Shown one piece after another: positions 1 to 7,068 of a stretch of DNA of 64,000 nucleotides. A program made the translations under genes and the position numbers. The stretch comes from SLHU01 sp009929975 (GTDB lineage: Bacteria > Bacillota > Clostridia > Saccharofermentanales > UBA5734). Location: contig JAXGZQ010000002.1 in assembly GCA_040776905.1 (NCBI GenBank), forward strand, positions 1 through 64,000, in the 5' to 3' direction. Position 1 is the first letter of the stretch. Each line of letters begins with the position of its first letter. The notes beneath the pieces were generated by a model, which made no database searches, was not told the DNA's origin, and worked only from the letters and a program-made list of their open reading frames with translations.

Positions 1-799
1 TATTATGAAGCCTATATTCGAGAACATAAAGACTGGCAGTTTAATGGTATTTATGCTGATCAAGGTACGGGAAGAAACCTTCAAAAGAGAAAAGCATTTC
101 AACAGCTGCTATCTGATTGCCGACAGGGAAAAATCGACTTGATTTTAACAAAATCAATCACTCGATTAGGCAGAAATACTGTGGATATTCTCGAATGCTT
201 CCGAGAACTAAAACAACTTGGCGTTGATGTTTTTTTCGAACTGGAGAAACAATATTTATCCGATCCAAAATCTGAATTAATGATAACGGTTATGGCAGCG
301 GTCAGTCAGGAAGAATGCTGGCAAAAAAGTCAGAATATCCAATGGGGCATTCAACGTAGTTTTGAAGATCCGAACACCAAATACAAGAACAGGATTTGCT
401 ATGGCTATTGTCATGACCAGAATGGAAGGCTTGTTATAGATAAAGAGCAAACTGAGATCGTGAAGATGATCTTTGCTCTTTATCTTGATGGCTACAGCTT
501 GCGCCGCTCTTTATCTTGATGGCTACAGCTTGCGCCGAATTTCAAAAGAGTTAGCAGATAAAGGCGTAAAATCACCTTGTGGGTCTAAACACTGGTGTCC
601 AGAAACGCTGAGCAAAATTCTAAAGAATGAAAAATATACTGGAGACGTTTTGCTGCAAAAAACATTTGTGAGTAGTTTCTTTAGTGGCAAACAGAAAAAG
701 AATCTAGGGGAAAAGGAACAATATTTCCATCATGATAGCCATCCGGCAATTATAGAGAAGAAAATATTTAATTTTGTACAAACCTTGAAGAAGTGGTGA
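1..799 (+). pseudogene. Large serine recombinase, frameshifted and truncated (5' end outside window)
   Basis: The reading frame is open from base 1 and enters the resolvase catalytic domain, so the start and the nucleophilic serine lie upstream of the window. Visible parts are YADQGTGRN, the conserved arginine stretch TKSITRLGRNT, and then the start of the Recombinase domain (GYSLRRISKELADKGVKSP, followed by SKILKNEKYTGDVLLQK). At 475-536 a 31-bp unit is present twice in tandem. Thirty-one is not a multiple of three, so frame 1 stops at 519 and the protein continues in frame 2 until TGA at 799. It ends just after PAIIEKKIFNFVQ, where intact family members (about 450-550 aa) carry a zinc ribbon and coiled coil. 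The gene is therefore broken twice. In the family such enzymes integrate and excise phages and mobile elements. AT-rich codon use fits an acquired element. Confidence 0.9.
475..536 (+). repeat. Exact 31-bp tandem duplication inside the recombinase gene
   Basis: Bases 475-505 and 506-536 are identical copies beginning GCTCTTTATC and ending GCTTGCGCC. Both encode part of ALYLDGYSLRR. The second copy shifts the frame by one base and is the direct cause of the interrupted reading frame. Removing one copy would restore a continuous recombinase frame. Confidence 0.93.
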
Positions 800-927
800 T
801 TCCAACAGGATTAGATTTAATGTGCATTCTTACAAAAATTAATCATACAAATTATCTAAAAAATTTTTCAATGCTGTAGCATTTGAGGCTCGTCAAAAGT
901 ATTACTAGTGAGAGGAGGTCACGCCTG

Positions 928-1437
928 GTGGAAAACAAACAGTTGTGCACAGCAAAAGAACTTGAGGAAGTGATTCATGAATTTGGCGAAATGGTATATA
1001 GGTTGGCCTATTCTTATTGTCGCAATAAAACAGATGCGGACGACATATTTCAGGAAGTATTTCTTAAGTACATGAAAACGGCTCACAATTTTGACAATGA
1101 TGAACATCAAAAGGCCTGGCTTATTCGCGTAACAATCAATTGCGCAAAAAGTGAGATGATGTCTTTCTGGAAATGTAATGCCATTGAAATGACTGATGAA
1201 ATTGCTTTTACTGAACCCGATGAACATTATTTATCAGAAATTTTGAAGCAACTGCCTGGGAAATATAGAATTGTGATTCACTTATTTTACTACGAGGGAT
1301 ACTCCACCGAGGAGATTGCAGGATTTCTTGGAATAAAGCCTTCAACGATTCGAACGCAGTTAACGCGTGCCAGGGAGATATTACGAAAAATGCTAAAGGA
1401 GGATGACGAATGTTTGAGGATTGTTATCGAAGAATGA
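928..1437 (+). CDS. ECF-type RNA polymerase sigma factor
   Basis: A 169-residue sigma-70 family protein. Region 2 is seen in the first ~80 residues (MVYRLAYSYCRNKTDADDIF then QEVFLKY, the typical DAEDLxQEVF-like helix). Region 4 is near residues 110-160 (LPGKYRIVIHLFYYEGYSTE, EIAGFLGIKPSTIRTQLTRA), a helix-turn-helix for the -35 element. The start is taken as GTG 928 because a strong AGGAGG (913-918) sits 9 bases upstream. A longer frame from TTG 883 lacks such a site. The stop overlaps the start of the next gene, a membrane protein that looks like its anti-sigma factor, so the two should be translationally coupled. Family members respond to envelope signals. The target regulon cannot be seen. 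AT-rich like its neighbours. Confidence 0.9.
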   Translation: MENKQLCTAKELEEVIHEFGEMVYRLAYSYCRNKTDADDIFQEVFLKYMKTAHNFDNDEHQKAWLIRVTINCAKSEMMSFWKCNAIEMTDEIAFTEPDEHYLSEILKQLPGKYRIVIHLFYYEGYSTEEIAGFLGIKPSTIRTQLTRAREILRKMLKEDDECLRIVIEE

Positions 1438-2357
1438 ATGAAAAAATAAAACCTGAAACTCAACTAGTTGAAAAGACAATTGGCTTGACGTATCAGACGA
1501 GGAGACGATCAAAGCTTGTGCCTGTCGTTGTTCTTGTCGTCCTTATCATGATGTTAAGTGTAACAGCTCTGGCTGCCAAGGTAATAACTGGTGAATGGCT
1601 TGGTTTTCTGATTCATGTCGATAGTCCTGTCGATTTGCAGGAATTACTTTCAGAGCCAGGCGAGAGCATTGTATGCGGTGACTATCGGATAACCTTACAA
1701 AGCGCAGTTGGTGACGACACAGCATATTATGTCCTTCTGGATGTCGATACTGTATCCGGCGCGGCATTATACGATTATCCACTTAGTCCAATATCAGACA
1801 CACTGCCGTCGAACATTAACTTAGTCTATTTGATCAACGCTGATCTTAATGGTTTTGGATGCGGTTCAACAGCTTATCGTGTTGATGATGAAAAGGATCC
1901 AACAAAAGCAACGATTATTATTCGTACAGAATTTAACTATTCTGGCAAAGCGCCAAAGTGGATTGAATTCAATATTTTATCTATTAATGGAATCAAGCAA
2001 ACCGTTGACGATCATGATTCACAGAATATTGCAGAGGGCGGCTGGAAATTTGTAATCGCGGGAAAAACTGACACAGAAGCTGTCACGTACAAAACCAATA
2101 ACAGCGAAGTCAGAATAACACCTTTGTCTCTTTCGCTGAAAGCCAGCTCGGCACCATTTAGTCTGAACCCAAGATCAGGCATTCAAGTTGAAATGGATGA
2201 TGGTAGTAAAATAGATATCCCACACATAAGTACCTCAACGAGTTCAGACGGTTTTACTGAAGAATGGCAAATGTCAGCAGTATTTAACACGACAATCGAA
2301 CCAGATCATGTTGTAGCCATCATATTTGAAGACGAGAGAATAACCCTGAAAAAATGA
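1410..2357 (+). CDS. Probable membrane anti-sigma factor (DUF4179-like)
   Basis: 315 residues with a cytoplasmic N-terminus of about 35 residues, one transmembrane helix near 36-56 (LVPVVVLVVLIMMLSVTALA), and a large extracytoplasmic domain rich in beta-type sequence. This is the architecture of DUF4179 proteins encoded beside ECF sigma factors in Clostridia. It starts 28 bases inside the sigma gene, with AAAGGAGG ending 6-7 bases before the ATG, so the two form a coupled pair. The inferred role is to hold the sigma factor at the membrane and release it on an envelope signal. No CxxC/His ZAS zinc motif is visible at the N-terminus. The anti-sigma call rests on topology and gene order. Confidence 0.72.
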   Translation: MFEDCYRRMNEKIKPETQLVEKTIGLTYQTRRRSKLVPVVVLVVLIMMLSVTALAAKVITGEWLGFLIHVDSPVDLQELLSEPGESIVCGDYRITLQSAVGDDTAYYVLLDVDTVSGAALYDYPLSPISDTLPSNINLVYLINADLNGFGCGSTAYRVDDEKDPTKATIIIRTEFNYSGKAPKWIEFNILSINGIKQTVDDHDSQNIAEGGWKFVIAGKTDTEAVTYKTNNSEVRITPLSLSLKASSAPFSLNPRSGIQVEMDDGSKIDIPHISTSTSSDGFTEEWQMSAVFNTTIEPDHVVAIIFEDERITLKK

Positions 2358-2427
2358 TGCACACCCCTAGACCCCTTTGCACACCCCTAAGCCTAATGTT
2401 CAACGATATGCCGGTAGGGGGTGTGCA
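2358..2427. repeat. Two direct copies and one inverted copy of a TGCACACCCCTA element
   Basis: TGCACACCCCTAG (2358-2370) and TGCACACCCCTAA (2378-2390) are direct copies 20 bp apart. TAGGGGGTGTGCA (2415-2427) is the inverted copy with one extra base. Flanks extend the pairing (AATGAT before, ATCATT after). The block begins at the stop codon of the anti-sigma gene. It could fold as a terminator-like hairpin, although the U-tract (ATTTTG) is weak, or it could be an element end. Confidence 0.55.
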
Positions 2428-2732
2428 TTGTATCATTTTGTAGTAATGTTGCCACGAAAGAAACCTCTTTTGTCTACCAAGACATGAGAGTTTTTTTCTT
2501 GCGTTTAGGGGCAAAATACAGCAAAAGCAAGTGAAATTAGCTCAAAACAGGGGTTGGAACGGTTGATCAGACCGCACCAGCCCCTGCTTTTTGCTTTTTG
2601 GCGGTCAAACAGGCGTAATACTTTTTGCGTTTCTTCGCTTTGCAAAGAAGTCGGTAAAGCAGCACACCACTGGATTTGAATGAAATAAGTACGAAATATT
2701 TAGAACAAGTCGCGAAAAAGTGACGCAACCCA
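2428..2732. other. AT-rich intergenic block without a convincing gene
   Basis: No reading frame here has a ribosome binding site or recognisable product. The main structure is a hairpin with arms CAGGGGTTGG (2548-2557) and CCAGCCCCTG (2577-2586, one G-U pair), followed by a T-rich stretch CTTTTTGCTTTTT, so it resembles a plus-strand terminator. The rest is AT-rich and looks like remnant element DNA. Confidence 0.45.
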
Positions 2733-2761
2733 TTGTAAAAGTGGAGAATTTTTTCTATATT
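2733..2761 (+). promoter_or_regulatory. Predicted sigma-A promoter for the alpha/beta hydrolase
   Basis: TTGTAA (2733-2738), a 17-bp spacer and TATATT (2756-2761). It lies 57 bp upstream of the ATG at 2818 and is the best match to consensus in the gap. Confidence 0.6.
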
Positions 2762-2817
2762 ATTTAAAAATTTAGTATACCCATTTGTAGGAATAGGATT
2801 GGAGGTGCGCCAGTGAC

Positions 2818-3768
2818 ATGAAAGAACACGGAAAGAAGAATAAGAAAAAGAGAACCTTAATAGAATTGATTATTACGATTACTATACTTTTGATATTCGT
2901 TTTGTTTCACCAAATTATGCTAAGAATCGAGGAGCCGTTGAGAACTCCCTTGGGACAGCTTGTGGAAGTAGACGGACATAAAATGAGTGTTTATGCAGAA
3001 GGTTCTGGCGATAAAACCCTTGTATTCTTGTCCGGTTCCGATACTCCTTCGCCTATATTGGACTTTAAGTCCTTATACGAATTACTTTCCGATACGCATA
3101 GAATTGTGGTCGTAGAAAGATTTGGTTACGGTTTCAGTGATGTTGTAGATACACCGAGAGATATCGACACAGTATTAGGTGAGACCAGAGCAGCTCTGGC
3201 TGCGGCGGGCGTAAACGGACCGTATGTGCTGTGTCCCCATTCTATGTCAGGACTGGAAGCGTTATACTGGACACAGCAATATCCAGAAGAAGTTGAAGCG
3301 ATTGTTGGACTGGATATGGCTGTACCGGATGCTTATGAAAGCTTCAAAAACAATGCATTTATGAATGCAACGAGTCAATTTAATGCCAAGACCGGCATGA
3401 TAAGACTTGTTCCTTTGTTGAATGAGTTGGATTGTGTGGAACATGGAACCCTTACAGAGGAAGAAAAAGAGATTGTTCATGCCTTACTATATAAAAATTT
3501 CAGCAATAGAACCACCATAAATGAATTGAAGTACGTCAGCGACAACGCAAAGATTGTTGGGGCAGGAGAAATTCCGCAAGTTCCAATGCTGTTATTTATT
3601 TCCAACGATACCTCCACAACAGAATTGACGGATGCTACTCAAAGGTATGCAAATACTGTAGAAAATGCTAAAGTTATCCAACTGGATTGTCCCCATTATG
3701 TCCACGATTACGAGTACAACAGGATTAGTAAAGAAATCAAAGCATTTCTCCAAGAAAGAGCAGACTAA
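2818..3768 (+). CDS. Membrane-anchored alpha/beta hydrolase
   Basis: 316 residues. A lysine-rich N-terminus is followed by one transmembrane helix (about 14-32), which should anchor the protein with the catalytic domain outside the membrane. The alpha/beta-hydrolase core has an oxyanion-type VFLSGSDTPSP loop, VERFGYGFSD, and the nucleophile elbow PHSMSG with Ser142 (the usual GxSxG has its first Gly replaced by Pro). A C-terminal histidine candidate lies in CPHYVHDY. The substrate is unknown. Related proteins are annotated only as hydrolases. GGAGG at 2801-2805 precedes the ATG. The gene stands alone between a good promoter and a strong palindromic terminator and shares the AT-rich composition of the acquired segment. 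Confidence 0.87.
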   Translation: MKEHGKKNKKKRTLIELIITITILLIFVLFHQIMLRIEEPLRTPLGQLVEVDGHKMSVYAEGSGDKTLVFLSGSDTPSPILDFKSLYELLSDTHRIVVVERFGYGFSDVVDTPRDIDTVLGETRAALAAAGVNGPYVLCPHSMSGLEALYWTQQYPEEVEAIVGLDMAVPDAYESFKNNAFMNATSQFNAKTGMIRLVPLLNELDCVEHGTLTEEEKEIVHALLYKNFSNRTTINELKYVSDNAKIVGAGEIPQVPMLLFISNDTSTTELTDATQRYANTVENAKVIQLDCPHYVHDYEYNRISKEIKAFLQERAD

Positions 3769-3851
3769 ATTCCAATTTGTCGAACTGCGAAGGTGCACTA
3801 CTTTTAGTCTTTCTTCCCTCAATTCTGCTCCGTTTAGGTAGTCTCTCGCAA

Positions 3852-3884
3852 GCGTAAAAGCCCGGCTATGCCGGGCTTTTACGC
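3852..3884. terminator. Perfect palindromic rho-independent terminator
   Basis: Fifteen-base arms 3852-3866 and 3870-3884 around a TAT loop (core AAGCCCGGC/GCCGGGCTT) with A and T tracts on both sides. It should work in both directions and ends the hydrolase gene 84 bp after its stop. It also lies near the point where base composition becomes GC-richer. Confidence 0.85.
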
Positions 3885-3981
3885 ATAACGACAGGTCATT
3901 GCGAAGCAATTACCGATAGTTCACGTAATCTATATGCCCGGTACCAGGGTTCAGTCATTTTTATCAGTTACAAAACTTATG

Positions 3982-3987
3982 TATAAT
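3982..3987 (+). promoter_or_regulatory. Perfect -10 element upstream of the 4033 gene
   Basis: TATAAT at 3982-3987. A -35 is weak (TTATCA at 3961-3966, 15-bp spacer). Transcription would start near 3994, which supports a translation start at 4033 rather than an in-frame ATG at 3934. Confidence 0.45.
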
Positions 3988-4032
3988 CAGGTTATCAGCT
4001 CTTGTCCTTCAGCAATGAGAAAGGATGATTTT

Positions 4033-5148
4033 ATGAGAAATGATTTGATCCGTCTGCTGAGCCAGAAAAACCCTGAACTGCTGGTGAATTATATTGACAG
4101 CCTCAACAGCAGGCGATTCTCTCTGGTCACACTGGTTGATACATTATCGCCACTGCTTGTAATGGAAAGCAATTTAACTTTCGGCAGCTTTCACTTGATC
4201 AAAATGAGTCTATTTCTGAGACAGATGAGCCATCGGGGGCTGCTGAGCCGTGAGACTGAAATTGCTTTGGCAAAAGTGATTGTCCAACACCTTTATTACC
4301 TGGAATGGACAATGCTTGATGTTTCATCTCATGCACATGCACCCGATCCGATTGAGCAGCCTGTTGACCATATGCTGATTGAAATAGAACAGGGCAACGC
4401 GCACAATGCTTTCTTTTACGCCAGCATCGCTCTGCAGTCAGATAAAGCGAAACTGCTTAATACCCTATTGCTGAACGGCACGACATCCGTTCCCGATACA
4501 CTGGGCCATTCGATCAGCTGCTTTTTTCCGGTTTTGCAGGATCTGGTCGATATGGACCATCCGGCGGCCGGAACCGCGCTTCTATCCTATATCATGTATC
4601 TTTGCCGCTATCGCCAGAAAAGCTTGCCAGAAAATCAGGCAAATCAAAAATTGACTGACCCCGACAAGGCTGCCTTGCTCCGTCAGGCTGCGTCAGGCAC
4701 AAGCATTGTCGACATTCACCATATGATTACGCTCTATATCTATCGGGCTTGGGAAAAAGCTGCCTGGCAGACGGGCGATCCTTTGCCCTGGCGGCTGTTT
4801 TCAGACTGGATGGGTCATAAGGCTGTTGATCAGAGCCGGCTCGATCAAGCTGCACGGTCAGACACCGTCGAACTGCCGGGAAATTACGAGCAGCTGCGGC
4901 AGATTTTTTCAGAAAAAAATGAGCAGAGTACGATCACTGCCGCACTGTCACTCTTAGCGAATAACTGGCAGCAGGCCTGCGACTGGCTATTCAGAATTTA
5001 CGCGGACAGTTACACGCCTGACTGGGACCCTCACTATATAACCAGCCTATACGCCGCACTTGAACTGTATTGTGACGAGTCCATCGATAAAACCAACAGT
5101 AAGATGGCGATCATTCAGGCACTATCTTATTATATTGAGAATATATAA
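4033..5148 (+). CDS. Hypothetical protein, predicted soluble and largely helical
   Basis: 371 residues from ATG 4033, chosen because AAAGGATG (4020-4026) ends 6 bases upstream and a TATAAT box lies at 3982. Upstream in-frame ATGs at 3934 and 4015 have no such support. There is no signal peptide or membrane helix. The sequence is a run of amphipathic helices (LIRLLSQKNPELLVNYIDSL near the start, then SLLANNWQQACDWLFRIYAD further on) suggesting a helical-repeat fold. I do not recognise the family. Codon use is GC-richer than in the acquired block before it, so it may be the first native gene. It stands alone between the hydrolase terminator and a minus-strand lipoprotein remnant. Confidence 0.72.
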   Translation: MRNDLIRLLSQKNPELLVNYIDSLNSRRFSLVTLVDTLSPLLVMESNLTFGSFHLIKMSLFLRQMSHRGLLSRETEIALAKVIVQHLYYLEWTMLDVSSHAHAPDPIEQPVDHMLIEIEQGNAHNAFFYASIALQSDKAKLLNTLLLNGTTSVPDTLGHSISCFFPVLQDLVDMDHPAAGTALLSYIMYLCRYRQKSLPENQANQKLTDPDKAALLRQAASGTSIVDIHHMITLYIYRAWEKAAWQTGDPLPWRLFSDWMGHKAVDQSRLDQAARSDTVELPGNYEQLRQIFSEKNEQSTITAALSLLANNWQQACDWLFRIYADSYTPDWDPHYITSLYAALELYCDESIDKTNSKMAIIQALSYYIENI

Positions 5149-5206
5149 ACGATCCTATTAAAATTCTACGACGTTTTTGTGCCTGTTCTGCATGCGGCTC
5201 TGCATT

Positions 5207-5637
5207 TTACGGCCAGTAGACTTGCTCGACCATCGTGACGATATCCCCCGAAACATGGACTTGGTAGAAAAACGAGTTCAGGACCAGATCTGGATTGACG
5301 TGGTAGAGATTATAAAGATCGATCAGTTCGGAATCGATCGGCGTCGCGTCAGTCACCATGATGCCGTCCGGATGATACATGAGCTTCAGATCGATGTCGC
5401 GAAGATCGATCGTCCGAAGGAGAGGGTTGTTGTTCTGCTCAATGAATTCTGAGTCGGCAAAATCATTGACCAGAGCTTCAGCGTCTGTTCGTGTGTACCC
5501 TTCATGGTCGACCAGGTAGTCGATGGGGTGGTATTGATTGACGTTTCGTCTCTGGTTATGTCTGACGGGGTGTTGTCGCAGGCCGCCATGAGCAGTAGAA
5601 TCACCAGGCAAATCAACAGTATGTATGGCTTTTTCAT
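5207..5637 (-). pseudogene. Small lipoprotein, frameshifted
   Basis: Reading from ATG 5637, with an AGGAGG site just upstream, the product begins with a lipoprotein signal peptide (MKKPYILLICLVILLLMAAC, lipobox MAAC, Cys20) and DNTPSD. This frame soon gives implausible sequence and stops at 5386. From about codon 34 on, another frame carries natural-looking protein (PIDYLVDHEGYTRTDAEALV, then NDFADSEFIEQNNN) to the stop at 5207. The switch matches loss of one base (or gain of two) near the ACCACCCC run at about 5522-5532. The intact protein would have had about 143 residues. Function unknown; it is a secreted lipid-anchored protein family in principle. A sequencing error is the main alternative to true decay. 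Confidence 0.72.
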
Positions 5638-5989
5638 GGAAATTCCTCCTTTCTGAGATTTTTTGAGCGAGTGTCCTTCAACTATATTATGCCAAAATCA
5701 GATCGTTTAAATTTTTAATTCTCAGTGAAAACCGCCGCAGAAAAGCGACCTCACAACGTTTTCTTATTGACTGAACTTTACCGGAATCAAGTACATATCC
5801 TATTCTCGAAAAAGAGTGATTGATGTTTTTGTCTGTGCGAATATAACGAAAGGTGGTACAGTAGCAATCATACTTAAGAATCGACACGTGCTCTTTTTTG
5901 ATCATCAACTTTTGCTGCAAGACATGATTCATATTGAGATTCTTTTGTGCTGGCATTAATATGCCTGAAAAATCAGGGGAGTGATTCGA
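5638..5989. other. Intergenic region between divergent lipoprotein genes
   Basis: The minus side holds the ribosome binding site of the frameshifted lipoprotein (AGGAGG complement near 5642-5648), with an AT-rich stretch around 5682-5692 where its promoter may lie. The plus side ends in AGGGGA at 5975-5980, the site for the GTG start at 5990. I see no gene, repeat or strong hairpin between them. Confidence 0.4.
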
Positions 5990-6499
5990 GTGAAGAGACT
6001 GATCCTGTTGGGCTTGGTTTTCTTTTTGGCTTGGAGTGTGCTTGGTTGTGATGTGAAGGATGAATCCATTTCTGATACTGTTGACCCAGAAGAGGTAGAA
6101 ACACTGGATCCACAAGTATCAAGTGATGAAGAGAAATCTTCCGAAGATGATACTGTTCTATGCTATGTTGTAGACTACGACGCTGAAAAATCTGTCCTGA
6201 CTTACGATCCGCTGGAATGGATCGACGAAACCGATACCGAACGGATTGAAGAACTTGGTCTTGATGTGGAGTACGATTTCCCGAATGCATTTTACATATA
6301 TAACGAAAATGAAGTTGTTTCAACCATGAAGGTGTCCGCCGATGTCACTGTCTTGCTTGTTAATCTGGAAGATTCTCTTGATCCGATTACCTCTGATATG
6401 GATGGGCTTTTAGAGCATCGGGCTGAATATGAGTCTCCCTATGAGTTGACAGTCGAGGATGACATGATCTATATCATTAAAGAGCAGTTTATTCCGTGA
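5990..6499 (+). CDS. Small acidic lipoprotein, function unknown
   Basis: 169 residues starting at GTG 5990. AGGGGA at 5975-5980 lies 9 bases upstream, and the other GTG at 5981 would sit directly on that site. The N-terminus is a lipoprotein signal peptide (MKRLILLGLVFFLAWSVLGC, lipobox VLGC), so the mature protein should be lipid-anchored outside the membrane. A long acidic linker (many E, D and S, about residues 20-55) leads to a compact domain starting near CYVVDYDAEKSVLTYDPLEW. No family is recognised. It is convergent with the DUF2249 gene and separated from it by a two-way terminator. Confidence 0.78.
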   Translation: MKRLILLGLVFFLAWSVLGCDVKDESISDTVDPEEVETLDPQVSSDEEKSSEDDTVLCYVVDYDAEKSVLTYDPLEWIDETDTERIEELGLDVEYDFPNAFYIYNENEVVSTMKVSADVTVLLVNLEDSLDPITSDMDGLLEHRAEYESPYELTVEDDMIYIIKEQFIP

Positions 6500-6611
6500 T
6501 TGATTGAGATGGAAGTCACTTGCAGAAGTGGCGTGACTGGTATTGTGACAATGGTCGTCACCCGGTCCGTCCCGGGATAACCCGGACAATTGACGGACCA
6601 GTCTGACAGAA

Positions 6612-6642
6612 AAAAAGGACAGCGCGCTGCCCGTTTTTTTCA
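6612..6642. terminator. Bidirectional rho-independent terminator
   Basis: An A7 tract, then GGACAGC-GC-GCTGCCC (one mismatch), then T7. It lies between two convergent genes and serves both the lipoprotein (+) and the DUF2249 gene (-). Confidence 0.75.
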
Positions 6643-6645
6643 TCA

Positions 6646-6879
6646 TTATTGTTTGCCGATGGCGACTCGCCAGACGTCCGGTCCCTGCTCAAGGTATTCC
6701 CAGTTATATTGGTCGGTATATTCCGCTTCAAACTGGTAATGCAGCGGGCGGGGATCGTGGTCATTGACCAGCTCCATGGACTCACCTGATGCCAGGCTTT
6801 CAAATGTTTCAAGGATCACACGATGTTTATCCTTTGGTTCATATTTTCTGGCATCAACTTGTGCTTTAAACTGTGACAT
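6646..6879 (-). CDS. DUF2249 domain protein
   Basis: 77 residues from ATG 6879, which has AGGAGG 6 bases upstream. A longer frame to 7110 has no such site and would overlap the divergent promoter region. The whole protein is one DUF2249 domain: VDARKYEPKDKHR at the start, LASGESMELVNDHDPRPLHY in the middle (the DHDPxPL motif is diagnostic), and WRVAIGKQ at the end. In the family these small domains occur with hemerythrin, DUF438 and nitrogen-oxide or heme-copper proteins, so a redox or NO-related role is inferred. An FNR-like box lies 58-71 bp upstream of the start codon, fitting control by the Crp/Fnr regulator encoded at 23.4 kb. Confidence 0.85.
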   Translation of the reverse strand: MSQFKAQVDARKYEPKDKHRVILETFESLASGESMELVNDHDPRPLHYQFEAEYTDQYNWEYLEQGPDVWRVAIGKQ

Positions 6880-6936
6880 AGGCAACCTCCTGTGGTATGA
6901 ATAATTAGAGTCTAGCCGATTTGTGTTTAGATAGAT

Positions 6937-6950
6937 GTGATTGAAATCAA
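6937..6950. promoter_or_regulatory. FNR/CRP-like box between the DUF2249 and chrA genes
   Basis: GTGAT-TGAA-ATCAA on the plus strand reads TTGAT-TTCA-ATCAC on the minus strand, a 9/10 match to TTGAT-N4-ATCAA. For the minus-strand gene a possible -10 (TAGACT, 6914-6909) would put the box centre near -41.5, the class II activator position. The weak -10 was chosen with the box in mind, so this spacing is only suggestive. Confidence 0.5.
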
Positions 6951-7068
6951 ATTCAGGAACATTCATTAAAAGATGACTCACAGGATACTGCCAGATATCG
7001 GCGGATTGATTATCATAGGACATGATCTCAATCAAGCGAAGATCATCAGTAAAGCAGGAGATATGGCG

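Noticed and set aside
883..927. TTG start at 883 for the sigma factor
   Set aside because: No ribosome binding site before 883, while GTG 928 has AGGAGG at the right distance.
800..927. Continuation of the recombinase after 799
   Set aside because: Another frame gives about 30 codons (EEVVIPTGLDLM...) before a stop, but they do not resemble the zinc-ribbon part of recombinases.
2428..2817. An insertion sequence or complete transposase in the AT-rich gap
   Set aside because: No transposase frame and no matching terminal repeats with target duplication could be found; only hairpins and repeats are visible.
5687..6115. A 142-codon minus-strand frame opposite the lipoprotein at 5990
   Set aside because: It is antisense to a lipoprotein with a clear signal peptide and site, has an implausible composition, and has no start site.
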